Below are positions 23,559 through 36,800 of a stretch of DNA of 64,000 nucleotides, piece after piece. The DNA is from Microthyrium microscopicum. Taxonomy: Eukaryota; Ascomycota; Dothideomycetes; Microthyriales; Microthyriaceae. Position 1 is the first letter of the stretch. Each line of letters begins with the position of its first letter. The notes below the pieces were generated by a model. The model had not been told where the DNA came from and ran no database searches. It saw only the letters and a list, made by a program, of their open reading frames with translations. The stretch lies in assembly GCA_010405405.1 (NCBI GenBank), contig MU004236.1:1494070-1558069 (forward strand), given 5' to 3'. The translations under genes were made by a program, and so were the position numbers.

Positions 23559-24820
23559 TTACGACGGTTCTCTTTCGGAAGTGATAGGATGTTGCTCAAA
23601 ATACTTGAGGAATTGCTGATACAGCACCAGCATGGTACCGGACTGGACTGCCGTCCACACAGCGCGTGGTCCAACTCCACGAAAGAGTCCAGCAAATCCT
23701 TCTGTGCGGTACATCAGCTTCAAGCCAGTGAGGATGGACGAAGTGTCCAACATTGCTGCCTGGGGCGGTTTTATTGTCGTTGAAGGGGATGACGTAGAGA
23801 TGTGACGAGTAATGTTATGAGTTGCTTTTTTCGATGCGTTGGAAGATGAATGCTTTTGTATCCCCGAGCTCATCTGTGCAGGTGAGACCGACGGTGGCTC
23901 TATCGGGATGATTTGCGTTTGAATGCGCGTTTTGACCACGTCTAGTGGGCATGTTATGACACCTGCCATACACCCTGCCGATGCTCCAGTAAAAATTTCC
24001 AAAGGAAGGCCAATGTCTCTGTTACCGACCATGGATCTTGCGATCTTTTGTTCTTGCTCGTAAAAGGCGAATTGGAGGGCCGAAAATGGTACATCTCGAT
24101 ATAAGGTTGCCTTGTAGCCGTAGAACAAAGCTCCGAGCCCTTCATACCGTACGATGCTAGTTAAAGCATGTAATGTAGATCGGTAATTGTAACCACTCTG
24201 AAAGAAAGGATTGTTATGTCGTCCTTGTAGCTGTAGTCTGGTCTTCAGCACCTCCGAGGGTACGTACAAAGGCGAGGCGATGACATCGGCAATGACACCA
24301 GCATTAAAGTATGCCAGCCATGGAGTCACCCCCAAATCAATCATGGTTCTCTTGGTGTACTCATAAGAGCCGAAAAATAATACAGTGCCGGTGAAGGATC
24401 CGAGAAAAGCGGGAAGCACACCTCCGTATAGTCCTTTCCGAATACCTTCTTGCCTCAAGATCTTCCAATAACTCGATCCTAACGTAGTGTATTTGGGGGG
24501 AATATGGGGATCGCCTTGTTGCCGCGTTTTGACAGTGTCTATCGAGTGCATTAACATGTCGCCAGTGGTTCCGCCGAAGCCGCCTGCCAGCATGGCCTAG
24601 AAAAAGTTAGGAGACGAGCTCGATTGTTGGCTTGGGAGCTCCGTACATGAATATAGGGCGGCCTTAAGGCCTCCTCATCGATATAAGCGCCCATTGTTTC
24701 CTCCGATCGTGGTGCTGAATTGTGTTGGATATCCGATAGTGTTCCATCGCTCAATGACGAGACAGGTATATCTGCGCTTCCGCTGGGCAGTAGGGAGCGT
24801 ACAGCTTCGCCCAGGGGCAT
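23559..24820 (-). CDS. Mitochondrial carrier family protein (SLC25), Mme1/SAM-carrier-like
   Basis: Two exons (24820-24647, 24596-23559) give 403 residues with a 50-bp intron in phase 0. Three solute-carrier repeats are visible by their signatures: SIDTVKTRQQ (Ser in place of the usual Pro), PSEVLKTRLQLQ and PLDVVKTRIQTQ. Matching GLYGG, LFYGYKATLYRDVPFSALQF and GLFRGVGPRAVW segments follow them. A Ser/Thr-rich insert of about 60 residues splits the third repeat. The N-terminal 58 residues are hydrophilic. It should sit in the inner mitochondrial membrane as a six-span transporter. Sequence flavour is closest to yeast Mme1 (YMR166C) and S-adenosylmethionine carriers, but I cannot assign the substrate. 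It starts 306 bp from the divergent helicase gene. Confidence 0.88.
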
Positions 24821-25126
24821 TAAGTCAGGGAATGCGGATCGCGAAAGGTGAGCGCTATGCAGAACGAAATAACGGATAGAAAGGACCGTGGTGGTGCTGA
24901 ATTGATTGAGGTTGAGTATGTGGAAGTTTTTGGAGATGGTTTGGAGTTGAACTTTTTTGGCCAACAAAAAGTCGACATGCATGCAATTGGTGGGCGCGAC
25001 CCATCTCCATCGCGAAGCCTCCACTTCCTCCAGTTTTGCTCAAGATCTTGCTTGCGACCACTACACCTTCATTTATGATACGGTTGATTGCGCAGATGTA
25101 AACATCACTTGCATTTTGCTAAATTC
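24821..25126. promoter_or_regulatory. Shared bidirectional promoter of two mitochondrial genes
   Basis: Only 306 bp separate the start codons of the divergent carrier (minus) and IRC3-like helicase (plus). Both promoters must lie here. No known factor site is identified. Confidence 0.6.
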
Positions 25127-27146
25127 ATGTTCTTAGCCTCCAGCGGCATACGGCGACTGGCGTTTCTGTTTTCATGGTCCCTCAAAACTCGCCGGCATTC
25201 ATCTGGCCTGGTACCAGTCCGTTTACGTGACTACCAAGAAGAATGCATTCAGTCTGTCCTATCTTATCTCAAGAATGGGCATAAACGGTTAGGTATATCT
25301 CTCGCAACTGGGAGTGGAAAGACGGTACGCATCTTAATCGTCAATGCGACTCGGTACTGACAATACGCCTAGGTCGTGTTTACTCAACTGATCGACCGCA
25401 TCAAACCTCCCCAAAAGCATGCTACCCAAACCTTAATCCTTGCTCATAGGCGTGAGCTTGTTGAGCAAGCCGCCCGTCATTGCACCAATGCATATCCGAA
25501 TAAGAGTGTAGACATCGAGCTGGGGAAAAGCCAGGCTTCAGGAGCTGCGGACATTACGGTTGCTTCTATTCAGAGCATCATGTCCAAGGAACGACTTGAG
25601 AAATACGATCCAAAGAACTTCAAGCTTGTTCTAGTGGACGAGGCCCATCATATCGTTGCTCCGCAATACCTTGATGTACTGGGGCATTTCGGACTTCGTC
25701 CTCTCCAGGAGGATGCGCCTGCCTTGGTTGGCGTTTCTGCTACCTTTTCAAGATTCGATGGAATAAAGCTTGGAACAGCTATTGACCACATCGTCTTTCA
25801 TAAGTAAGGTGACCGCTATTGTGTTGCTGGGCCAGACTAACTCTCACAGGGATTATGTGGATATGATTGGCGACGGCTGGCTATCTGATGTATTATTCAC
25901 AACCGTAAAGCTAGAAAACGCGGATCTAAGCAAAGTCAAAACTGGAGCCAACGGCGATTTCTCGACGGGCTCTTTGGGCAGAGCAATAAACAACGAGGAG
26001 AACCGAGAAGCAACAGTCAAATCATGGCTGCTTCGATGCTCAAAGCGCAAATCCACAATCGTGTTTTGCGTTGACGTACAGCATGTGGTGGATCTAGCCG
26101 CCCAGTTTGGTCGGTACAACATTGAAGCCCGCTACGTTACTGGCACTACATCCGGAAAACGTCGGTCAGAAACAATTGATGCTTTCAGAAATGGAGAATT
26201 TCCAGTTCTTCTCAATTGCGGCGTCTTCACGGAAGGCACCGACATCCCCAACATTGACTGCGTCCTCCTCGCTCGGCCAACACAATCACGTAACCTTCTA
26301 ATCCAGATGATCGGTCGTGGCATGCGCCTCAGTCCTGGCAAAGAAAACTGCCACATCATCGACATGGTCTCTTCTTTGGCGACCGGCATCGTCACCACCC
26401 CAACTCTCTACGGCCTCGACCCCGATGAGATTGTCAACGAAGCCAAAGTCGAAGACCTTGAAAAGTTGCGCGAGCGCCAAGAGCGTGAAAATCTCGCTCG
26501 CGAATCCCGATCCTCACGCGCTGCAACCGAGCCAGCCCGCGACCCATCTGCACCGCCCCTGCGCGTCAAGTTTACAGACTACGACACCATCACCGACCTG
26601 CTGCAAGACACATCAGCCGATAGACACATCCGCGCACTCAGCCGCTATGCCTGGGTACAAGTCTATGAAGACAACTACATACTGAACAATCAAGCCGGTG
26701 GGTATCTGCGACTAATACGAGAAGATGGCGTCTTTCGTGTGAAGCATGTAGCCAAATTGCCGCCATATGCCCCAGCGCCGTACGCGAAGCCGCGTACTAT
26801 AGTAGACAATGTAGAGTCGTTTGCGCATGCAGTGAATGCGGCAGACGCGGTGGCGGAGAAGATGTTTGCGTTTGTGTTTATTGACAAGAATCAGGGATGG
26901 CGACGGGGACCCGCGACGGAAGCGCAGGTCAAGTTTCTGAACAGATTTCGCGCTGAGGACGAGCAGTTGGTACCGGAGAAGGTCAGTAAGGGAAGAGCCA
27001 TGGATATGATTACCAAGATGAAGTTTGGCGCGAAAGGAAGATTTCAAAAGCTTAGGAAAAAGAGCGAGAAGAAGGTGGCAGAGACTAAGAAAATCGAGGA
27101 TATGAGACTACGAGAACAGGTTTCAGTTGGTCCAACTATGAGATAA
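25127..27146 (+). CDS. IRC3-like mitochondrial DEAH-box helicase
   Basis: Three exons (25127-25324, 25373-25803, 25850-27146) give 641 residues. Residues 1-30 ([20 protein letters not shown], then TRRHSSG) are a basic, hydroxylated presequence. The helicase core has the Q-like [10 protein letters not shown], motif I ATGSGKT (60-66, intron 1 directly after it), [13 protein letters not shown] (Ia), LVDEAHH (II), VSATFSR (III), [11 protein letters not shown] (V) and QMIGRGMR (VI). This matches yeast Irc3, a double-stranded-DNA-dependent ATPase that supports mitochondrial genome maintenance. The C-terminal extension has a conserved-looking [12 protein letters not shown] block and a basic, Lys-rich tail. 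It shares a promoter with the carrier gene. Confidence in family is high. Confidence 0.9.
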
Positions 27147-27825
27147 ATATAATACATGACTGCATGATGCAAAAGTCAGCCGCCCAGCCTTACAGCACTC
27201 TAGAGTAATGATTTATATATCATGGCCATTATGCACAAATGACATTACGATAATTGCTCAATGAGGCACGGTGAGTTATGTACATCATGCAATACTAATA
27301 ACGACACGAGGAAGACAAATTCAAAGATCATAGTGCCATTGACTACAGAATTGAATCAATGTACAGTCCACCCGGAAGCTTCCACTGGGCAGCCAACTAA
27401 CCATGGAGCCACAGTTCCCTGAGATCAACCAAGCAATCTGCACATTACCAAGCCGAACTCAAGAAAGACCATAGCAGGACCACAATGCAGCCGGCCAATC
27501 CTCAAAATACAATGCATGAATAAAATAGTGGAAGCACAACCTTGGCAAAGCAAAACCCATGCTGTTTGCTCCCTAATACATGACTGAATACATACAAAGT
27601 TGCCCAATTCTAAGCCTGTGCATGCTGATAGATAATCGATGGGGAAGGATAATAACGGGATTTGTGTGAGTGATGATAGTTGTACAGTTTTCGGGAACGC
27701 GTGTCCAGTTTGGTGACGACTGTCACGATAGACGGATTTTCTTTCTTCTGATAAGCCCAACCATGATAGGCATACTCTCTTCCCCAGTTTTCAATTTTTG
27801 ACCTTGTGGTCTTTGGCCTTCTTTT
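27147..27825. other. Convergent 3' intergenic region
   Basis: About 680 bp between the converging helicase and TOM1-like genes. No supported gene, repeat or RNA is seen. Confidence 0.5.
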
Positions 27826-30800
27826 TCAAGCAAAGCCAAACTCGCCGCTGCCATCGGTGATAGCAAGCAACATCATATCTCGGAGCTTCTCATAACTGTC
27901 ATACTCTGGGAGATCGAGCTGGTTGAAGCATGTGTGAGCGCTTGGTAGACGTTCGCTGCCGTAGTCACGATGAATCGAGAAGCGACTGAAGCCATTCATA
28001 CCCTCCAGTTCCTTGAAGCCGTTGAGAGGAACCTTGCTGGTACCAGTGACGAATTGTAGTAGTTTGGCTCGCTGTTCCTTGTCAAATGAGCGAACCATGC
28101 GCCAGAACCAGACAATTGGAGGTGATGATGGGGTATATCCCTGGTATTCAGTGTTGTTTTTCCAGTCGTCGACATCAATTTCAGGCAGACCGGAGATGAG
28201 AAGCTCCAGTTCTTGCTCTGTGAAGATGGATACTAGATCTGCTGGAATAATATCATAAAAGCCTACAAAAATAGTTAGTGATTGGCAAAATGACATATGT
28301 GATGTTAGATTGCTTACCTTTTAAGAAATGATCCAGTTGATCCTTGATGGAAGTGACCAGTTTGTGCTCAACAATAAGTCGAACGTAGTCGCGCTTGTTT
28401 TCATCCGTGACAAGAACGTTGCGACCGTTCTCAATGAGGTCCACAATCTTCATCTCACCAAATGCTTCGGTTTCAGTAGAAAAAGTGAAATCGCCAAGCA
28501 TGTCGTCTGCAAGCTTGGTCTCGAGGATGAACTTCAGCGAGCCGTAGTAGTTGGGATCATGAGCCTCCATGTCTTTGACACTGACGTGCATACCCAACAT
28601 ACGTTTGTAAACCGCACGACTGAAATGACAATCAAGCGGACGACCTTCATAGAGTGCTTTGCCAATAACCCGACCGACAAATTGGAAGTAGTTGAGATGT
28701 TCTTCGTTGACAGAGCTCAAAGGATTGGGGTGATAGGTCAGACGATCAGATGCCATTGGGTTGAACAAGGCATAGTTGGGATTGAAAATTTGCTGGACTA
28801 GCACTTGGAACCACTCGCGCGTGAGGCCACCAGCATCAACGCCCTCCTCTCCCTGGAAACGGACATTCAGCTTGCCGAATTTGAATTCGTCCGGCTTCTT
28901 GAAGGAGAGAGCTCGGAAGGAATCCAAGAAGGTGGTATCGCGTCGGACGTTAACCTGAAGGGTAGGATAGGATTGGCGCTGATAAGCATCGTTGTTATTT
29001 CGCGCATGGAGTTTACGTGAAAAGTAGTTTCGCTTATTATCAAATTCTAGAACCTTGGAATTCTCCACCAGGATCTGGAACGAGCCACTCATGAGTTTTG
29101 GACTGGCCCGAACAAGCTCATTGATGACTTTACGGTGCTCATCGGTAAACTTGAAGAGCAGGCCTTCCATGCTGTTTGGTGACTCCGGTGGTGGACTAGA
29201 GAGGACGATATCCTTGGGAATGGCACCAGTTTGTGCTTCTCGAGGAGATGCTGGAGTTTTGCAGACAATCATGAGAACTTCCACAAGAGGCAGAAGAATA
29301 GTGGAAACACTCGTCATGTCGCCACGCTCTCGAATTGATGTGAGACATTTGCTCAGGATTTCCCATAGTGGACCGAATGTCTCGTTTTCGTACAAGCTCA
29401 AGAGAGTCAGTCGATCATTTTCAGCCACTTCTTCATCGGAATCGGTCGAAGTCACAGAGAAGAACTCTCTACGCTTAGCATCAAAAATGTAATCCAATGC
29501 TGAGATCACTCGTAATAACTTTGCCTGATCCGAGCTAGCTGGCGAGAATCGCGACAAGGCCATACCTTGAACATCGTGGCCGGTTTGCGCATTTTCGATC
29601 TGAGAAGACAGATCTTTTAAATCAAGTAGGACTTTCTTGCCGAAACCATCAGCCTGTCGAATGAGTTCTTGACCAAAGATTGCCTTGACCTTCGGAACCA
29701 TACAAAGGTGAGTTACCAAAGCCAAGGTATTTTTAAAAGTTTTACTGCCGCACTCGCGTGCCGCCACAATGTTGACAATTAAGCGTAGATTGTGGTCGGT
29801 AATCTCTGGGGGACTTGTGATTCCACGCGGTTTCTTGGGTGTCTCTGGCTCTTTAGCGGTTTCCAATTTGAGATCAGTGGTACTTTGAGCGGTATCGTTG
29901 TTATCCTCTCCGGCTGGACCTGTAGAGGTCGATGTCCCGGCAGTTTGAGCCTGACTGGAATCGTTTGCAGCTTCAGCTTGTTCAGCAACTCCGGTACGTG
30001 GGGCTTGTTCAATACCAGTGGCATTTGTGACAGCTTCAGGTTCCGTAGCCTTCTTTTTGATTTCTTTCTTCTCCTCTGCTTTTTTCTTGGCTAGAGTAAA
30101 CAAAGGACCAGTAATGACCTGCAAGAGACCTGCTAAGCTTTCCATTATAGGTGAGCTCTCGATGATAAGCTTTCGATCGAGGAGGCTCAACAAAGCGTTG
30201 ATTGGAAAGCGGCTAGCCTTAGTATCCTTGGACTTGCCTTTGTGAGATGACTTTGGTTTGTATGCTGTGCTGGTCTCATGCTCTGTTAGGAAGAAGTCCG
30301 TGACCTTGCTCTGATACTGCGTCAAGAAAGTGAGAGTGCTTAAGCATTGAGACACGACCATGATGGGTGACATCTCTCCAGAGGGGGTGTTGGACTCGTT
30401 GCCGCCCTTGGGCTGTGGAGTCTTTTGGGTGCTTGTTTGCTTGGCACGTTGAGTGAGATGAGCAAAACTTCGCTCAACAGATCCGCTATCGCTGCTTCCA
30501 TCTTGTAGAATAGATAGGAGGATGCTTACAACTTCCGCACGATTTTGTTTGTTGTGGCATACGCAACGAAGGATCTCGTTCAGGCTTTGCTTGGCGCTGC
30601 CTTGTTGCGGGATGAACATTAGTCGAAGAAGAGTGGCAACCCCAGCCTTGTCCAGAATCTGGACATATTGATGAGGTCGGCTTCGGCGTGGTGGAACTTC
30701 TCCGCGTGCATTGCCATTTCGCAATAACACTTCGCCAGGAGCATTCATAAAGCCATGCTCGCGTCCTCCTGCACGGACGTATTGAGCGAAATTACTACGA

Positions 30801-33800
30801 GGATTACCTGCACCAAGGGCGCGAGCTTCAGCAAGCACGTCCGGTGGGAGTCGGCTAAGAAGATCTTCATCAGCCTCTGCGAGCATCTGGGTTCGAAGTC
30901 CACGATCCTGAAGTGATGCTAATAGTGTTTCAACATCAGGTATCTCGTCAACCTCAGTTTGGACATTGGCCTGTTGTCTTAGCTGCTCGCGTTGTAGACG
31001 GCGTTGAACCGCGGCAGCTTCTTGTAGAACTTCTTGCCGCATATCTTCCGGTAACGCATCCAGGAACTCTTGAGGAATTTCAGAAGACACTGGCTGGTCC
31101 GAAGACGATGGTGCTTGCGTTGATTCCGCCTGAGCCTGTATCAAAACTTCGCGCTGCAGTTCCGGGGGCAGGGCATCGTAGAATCCTATATCAATTCCAA
31201 GAGCCACGATGTCAACCATTCTATCTCCGACGCGTCGCATAGCCGGCTCTTGAGCACTCGACGCCTCGGGCGCTTCTCCGGAATCTTGGGCCTCCTCGGT
31301 CTGCGTAGTTTCGACACCAGACATTTGATCTTCGTCAACGGCTGTCTCAGTAGCGGTCTGTGCTTCTTCAGCTTGACGAGCTGCGACCGCCTCAGCTTCC
31401 AGTCGCTCTTTCTCTTCCTTTTCTTCCTGCTCTTTCTTTTCTCGTTCTTCCTTCTCTTTCTTCTCTTGAGCTATACGAGCTTGCTCCTCTGCTGCGCGCT
31501 TTTTCTCTTTTTCTTCATGTTCCTTCTTCTGGCGAGCCATATCTTCTTTAAGCGCTTGACGAGCTGCAGGAACGAGCAGACGGTTGATTGCGGAGATGAC
31601 TATGCCAGCCTTCTCGTAAGAGCTGTTAGCGAAGAGAATTCTTGCTTCCTGGCTTCGGTCAGTATAAAAGTTTAGAGCGCGCAGACTATTTCATCTTGTC
31701 GGAATGAAACCATAAACCACGTTGTGGCAGCCATCGCATCTGATGGAAACCATAGCATTCGATTGGAAACGTATACTATGGGAGCCATCGGACGTGCTGG
31801 CAGCCACCGCATTTTTGGAATAGTTCAAATGTTATCAAGAAATGTGAATCAAGTCGGAAAAATCTTACCTCTTGCCATCGAGTTGTTGTCGGGAGAATGT
31901 CGAAGCTTGTTGTGGAGATCGGGTCGTCTTGTGGAATGCGTGTAGGCTCTCCCATTCGTCCGAAAATGCCTCCTCGTGCTTGACGAGCCCATGACGGTGG
32001 AACTGCACCAAAGGCATGATCGAGCTCTGCCGGCATGATTCCCATGGCAGGTGGTGCGCCCTGGAATAGCTGAATGATAGAATTGAACACGGTGCCAGGT
32101 CCTCCTGGTGGCATAGTCGCCAATAGTCTCAAAGTATCTGGAGAGCTTTCGGCACCGAAGGGCAGGTGTGGATAATTTCCTGCTTCTGGAGGTGGTATGG
32201 CATGTGAACGACCGGGGCGAAGAAGAAGGGGATTAACGCCATCATCTGCTTGACGTGGTCGAGGGCCAGTATTATGCATGCGATGGTGGTGGTGACCTCG
32301 GCCATGACCATGACGAACGTACTCAATGAGGCCAGACATTGTTGCCATGTGTCGCTCTGGGGTATGAATACCAAAGTACCGATTGTGGGCATCCTCTGCC
32401 AAATCCATATCGTCTTCTAGGAGTAATTAGTATTGGTTACCGAAAGCAATCAAAAGGTTCACATACCATCGTCCATTCCGGGCTCATACGCTATTTCTTC
32501 GTCCCCATCGTATTCGAGATACTCGTCGTCTTCTCCATCCATGTCGGCAGCGTCGCCCACTACGACTTGTGATCGAATTGATTGAACTGTATCAAGTCGA
32601 TTAGCAATATGGTTCATGCGCTGATGCAAGCCCTCGATTTCATTAACCAGGCGACTGGCATCATCGAAGCTAAGGGAAACTGGATTGGGGTCGTCACCGT
32701 CAATCTCTTCATCTTCCTCGTTAGACTCCGTAGCCCAGTCGTCATCGGGAGCAAGATGTGTACTCAGGATGCCACCTGGGTGACCAATATGCAGAACACC
32801 ATCAGCCGGAATCAACAGGCCGTCTTCTGCAATCTCGATGTCCTCGCCAGAGCCTTCGTCATCGTCGTCGGAATCGGGGTCGGAAACGTCATCGTCTTCG
32901 TCGTCCTCTTCGTCGTCTTCACCGACGTCGTCTCCGTCCTCATCATCTTCGGACATGGAGCTTTCCCCATGTTCTAAGGGAACCATGTTGTCATCCTCAG
33001 CAGAACCGATTCCACCCATTTCTTCATCCTCATCGCTTATGATCTCTTCGGGATCATTCGGTTCCATCTCATCCTCGTCATAGTCCATGCCGTCATCGTA
33101 GACGTCGTCCTCTTCCATGTAGTCGTCGTACATCTCCTCATCTTCAACTTCTTCATCATCAGATTCAGACTCGCCACCACCAGCGAGTATTCCCAGTGAA
33201 GAATTGCGGAATAGGTCAGGAGTCTCTTCTCGAGCGTCTTCTAAGTCTGAATCGAGCGAGTCAGAAACAAACTCCTCGTCGTCAACAATCTCAGATGGCC
33301 CGGGGATTCCAGAGCTAAGGCTAAGATCATTGGCGGCTTCGGTGAGAGTTCTGAGAGGTCGGAGAATGTACTTGATCACACGCTTTGATCCAGAGTACGT
33401 GAGATCAATCTCGGCCATAGATGAGGTCAGTGCTGCGATAAAGTTCTTCTCGTACATGATTTTCGCCAGCATTTTCTGTGACAAAGTGAGGGGGTCGGGA
33501 TTATGGGTACTAGTACCCGGTGACTTCTGGAGTAAGATTCGATAGAAAAGATCGGCGAGTTTGAGGACTCTCGAATATCGCTGCTCTATCGGTTCCACGA
33601 TTGCTAACGCCTCTTTGAAAGATTTTAGAGATTGCTCAAGAACGTATTTGCGGACGTAGAGCAGTTCGGGCTCCTCCTCGTAACTGTTCAGATCGGGAAA
33701 CGGTGACGTATCACTGTCTCGCTTGATGTAAGGTCGCTCGAAAGTCTTTGAACAAAGTGAATTAACAACCGACATAGCCCAGCTCGAGGTCTGTTCTCGT

Positions 33801-36800
33801 TTTTTTGATGACACGTCATCGGCGTGCGAGACTGAACCCACAGGTATGAGAGTGTTGAGGAGATAGGAGAGGACCAATGAGCGAGGTTTAGAGGGAGTAG
33901 TGCCAGCAGGGTCCATTCGGCGGCGAAAGTTGATGAAGTCGATCTTTGCCTTGGTGTATGAGGAGAAAAGCTCCGTCAAGCACTGCAATAAGAAGCAGCG
34001 ATAGATATAGATACGATTTTGTTCGGGAATAAACTTTCGTCGAGTTTGAGAGGATTGTGCGGAATTCCCGTTCAATAGTGATACATCACTACTGGAGGCT
34101 TCTGGAATTTCGGCCGCAGTCATGTCAATGTCCTCATCAACATCGCCATTTGAATGCCCAGGTGCTTTTGTAGAGAGGTCCACATCTTCAACATCTTTGT
34201 AGTTGAGCAATTCGGAGAGAATAAAGTGGACCAGACCATCAGAATTCTCGTTCACGGGCATCTTGAGATCCGGCACTCTAGAGCGTTCAGTGTCAGTTCG
34301 TTCCAGTTTTTCTGTTGATGTTTCGGTCTCTGGATTCTCCTCGCTAGCCACTTCCGGCGCGGCTTTGTCTTTGGCATCATCTTCAGGTCTAGTCTCGATT
34401 GTTTCAGGCTTCCCTTTCTTGCTGGATTTAAGAGCCAATATCGGAGAGCCTGGGTGGCGAGGATCCCATTTTGCAATCATGACCAGCTCTTCAGTGACCT
34501 CAACGAAGATCCGAGGAGACCGAATGATGGACTGATAGAGATTCCGCGTATAGGTCGAAAGTTCATACGAGCTTTGCGACCGAACATCAAAGATACCACG
34601 AATGTCACTTCGCATTATTTGACGCAATGTTTCATCATCCTCAACAATGTGACGAAGAATGAGGATGAGGGCACTCTGAAGACCAGGGTCAGAAGGGCCG
34701 GACATTTGTCGAACCATAGCAAAGAGGCTGGGAAGATTTGGCTTATTGCTCATCTTAGCGGCAATTTCTCGATCCCGTGTCAGTATGACCAAAACTCTCG
34801 CAATTGAAAGAGCAAGTTTAGAATTGTCTCCAACATGACGTAAAACCTTCATAGAAGCGAGGAAAATGGATTCCTTTGCTTCCAATGAGAGAACGGGCTC
34901 TACCACTTCCAGTGGTTTCGGTGGCTCTATTGGATCGCCTTCGCTTGGTGATTGCCAGGGAACTCGAACTGGTTCAGCGTCGCTCTGCAAAAGCATCTCG
35001 ACTACGAGCATAATGTGAGACACAGCCTTAGCATAGTCATCATTATCTACACCTTGGTTGTGCTTGACTAGCTCAAGAAGAATTGGTAATTGTTCAATCA
35101 CTTCTTCCTTAGTAGATTCAAAGAACTCCTTCGTTTGCAAAATAAGCGCGAGGAAGAGGGAATATGCACCAACTTGCTGGATGTGTCGCTTCGCAGTATC
35201 CTCGTCCATATCACCGCTTGGCTGCAAAGATATCAAGGATAACAGCACCGTACTACCGATATCCTTTTGTGCAGCAAATGATTTGGACTTACAAGCAGCC
35301 GTGATGAGATCTCGCAATTCGAAAGAAAGATCATCAAAAGCGTTGAGCAAGTCCAGACATCGATCAATCAGGGACTCGCGTATTTCATTACGTTCATCTT
35401 CAAGCTCATCAACGGTAGGTGGACGGATAGGCTGGGAGATGTTTTCTGTTGTAGGCTGATCTTCTCGACGGGAACTTTGTCGCACCGGTTCTTCACTAGA
35501 GTCCGACGATGACGAACTAGTCTCCATCGACTCTTCATCTTCTGGCTCCCGGGTCTCACGCTCCTCGGAAGATGCAATTGGAGGGGCGGAGCTTGAATTT
35601 GATGTGTCGGGGGCAGCTTCACTTCGCAGCTTGGATGGCATTTGCAGCTCGCTTGGAGGGACAGGATTTCGCTTATAGCCTAGACTTTCGTCCTTGAGCG
35701 CGATGCAGTAATCACGAGCATGGGCGTGATTTTCATAGCATCGAAATAAGGCTTCTCGAGCAAGATCCTCTCCAAAGGTGTCGGCAAGGGCTTTCAACTG
35801 ATCCGGTTGGCGTGGTATCCATTTCTTATGTATGGGCTTTGTCCGAATCAGAATATTATTTTCGCGAGTGAAAGCACCGGTTTCGCTGTCCCCTTCTAGA
35901 ACTGGCCGTAGGACATCGATGACATCGCGGATCAGATTCTTATTGTCGCCGCGTCCAGAATCCCAGAGCTTCTTGATCGGGTGTATAGCAAGTAATCGTA
36001 GCTCTACCAAGAACTGGCCTGGTGTGAAATAGTCTGGCCGTTCTCGTTCCACAGCGGCCCGGGTAGTCAAAGCCTGAGATTGATGTGCGTCCGTGACGTG
36101 TCTGGGATCAACTACAAACCCGTACAGCTGGAGGATGCTCTTGACGCATCCGAGCTTGTACTTGGAGATCACCTGAGCGTTGTAGTCAGAGTCAGTACCG
36201 TAGGCAGCTTCTCCGTCCGTGAGTTCATCAAGCATGCTTTGCACAACTTTAAAGCCATCGTGATTCTTGAATGACAAGAGGAACAGAGTCAGTACGGTGG
36301 GCGAGGGGCGTTCATCAATAAAGAGATGATACAAGTACGATAGCATTGATAACCAGTATGCATATTTGTGTTCCTTGCGTTCACACTCCCTCGCAGGAGC
36401 AAATTGAAGCTGCTGTATTGTCGATGCCGCGATCTGGTCTGCAACTTTGAATGCATTCTGTTTCAAGTAGTGATCATTGGAACGTCGGTTTAGTAGAATG
36501 CGACCCAGCGAGAAGAATAATTGACCCACAGAGAGTGGTATATCTCGGAATAGCTGACTGAGGGTATTTCGATTCTCAATTTTAGCGGAATGAACTTCAT
36601 CCTTCTTGCTATTGTTCACGCTTGCCATCAAAGTAGACCAGCTGCCTAAGCGTGCGCCACCAGGCGCAAATGGCCAGTTATTGCCTGGAGTCATTGCATC
36701 AACCGGAGCCGATACGTCGCGTTCTTCGCCGTGTGGCGATTGGTGATTTGAAGTTGTAGAGGGATTTTCGGTATCTGGAATTGGCTCAGGGCGAGCGGGT

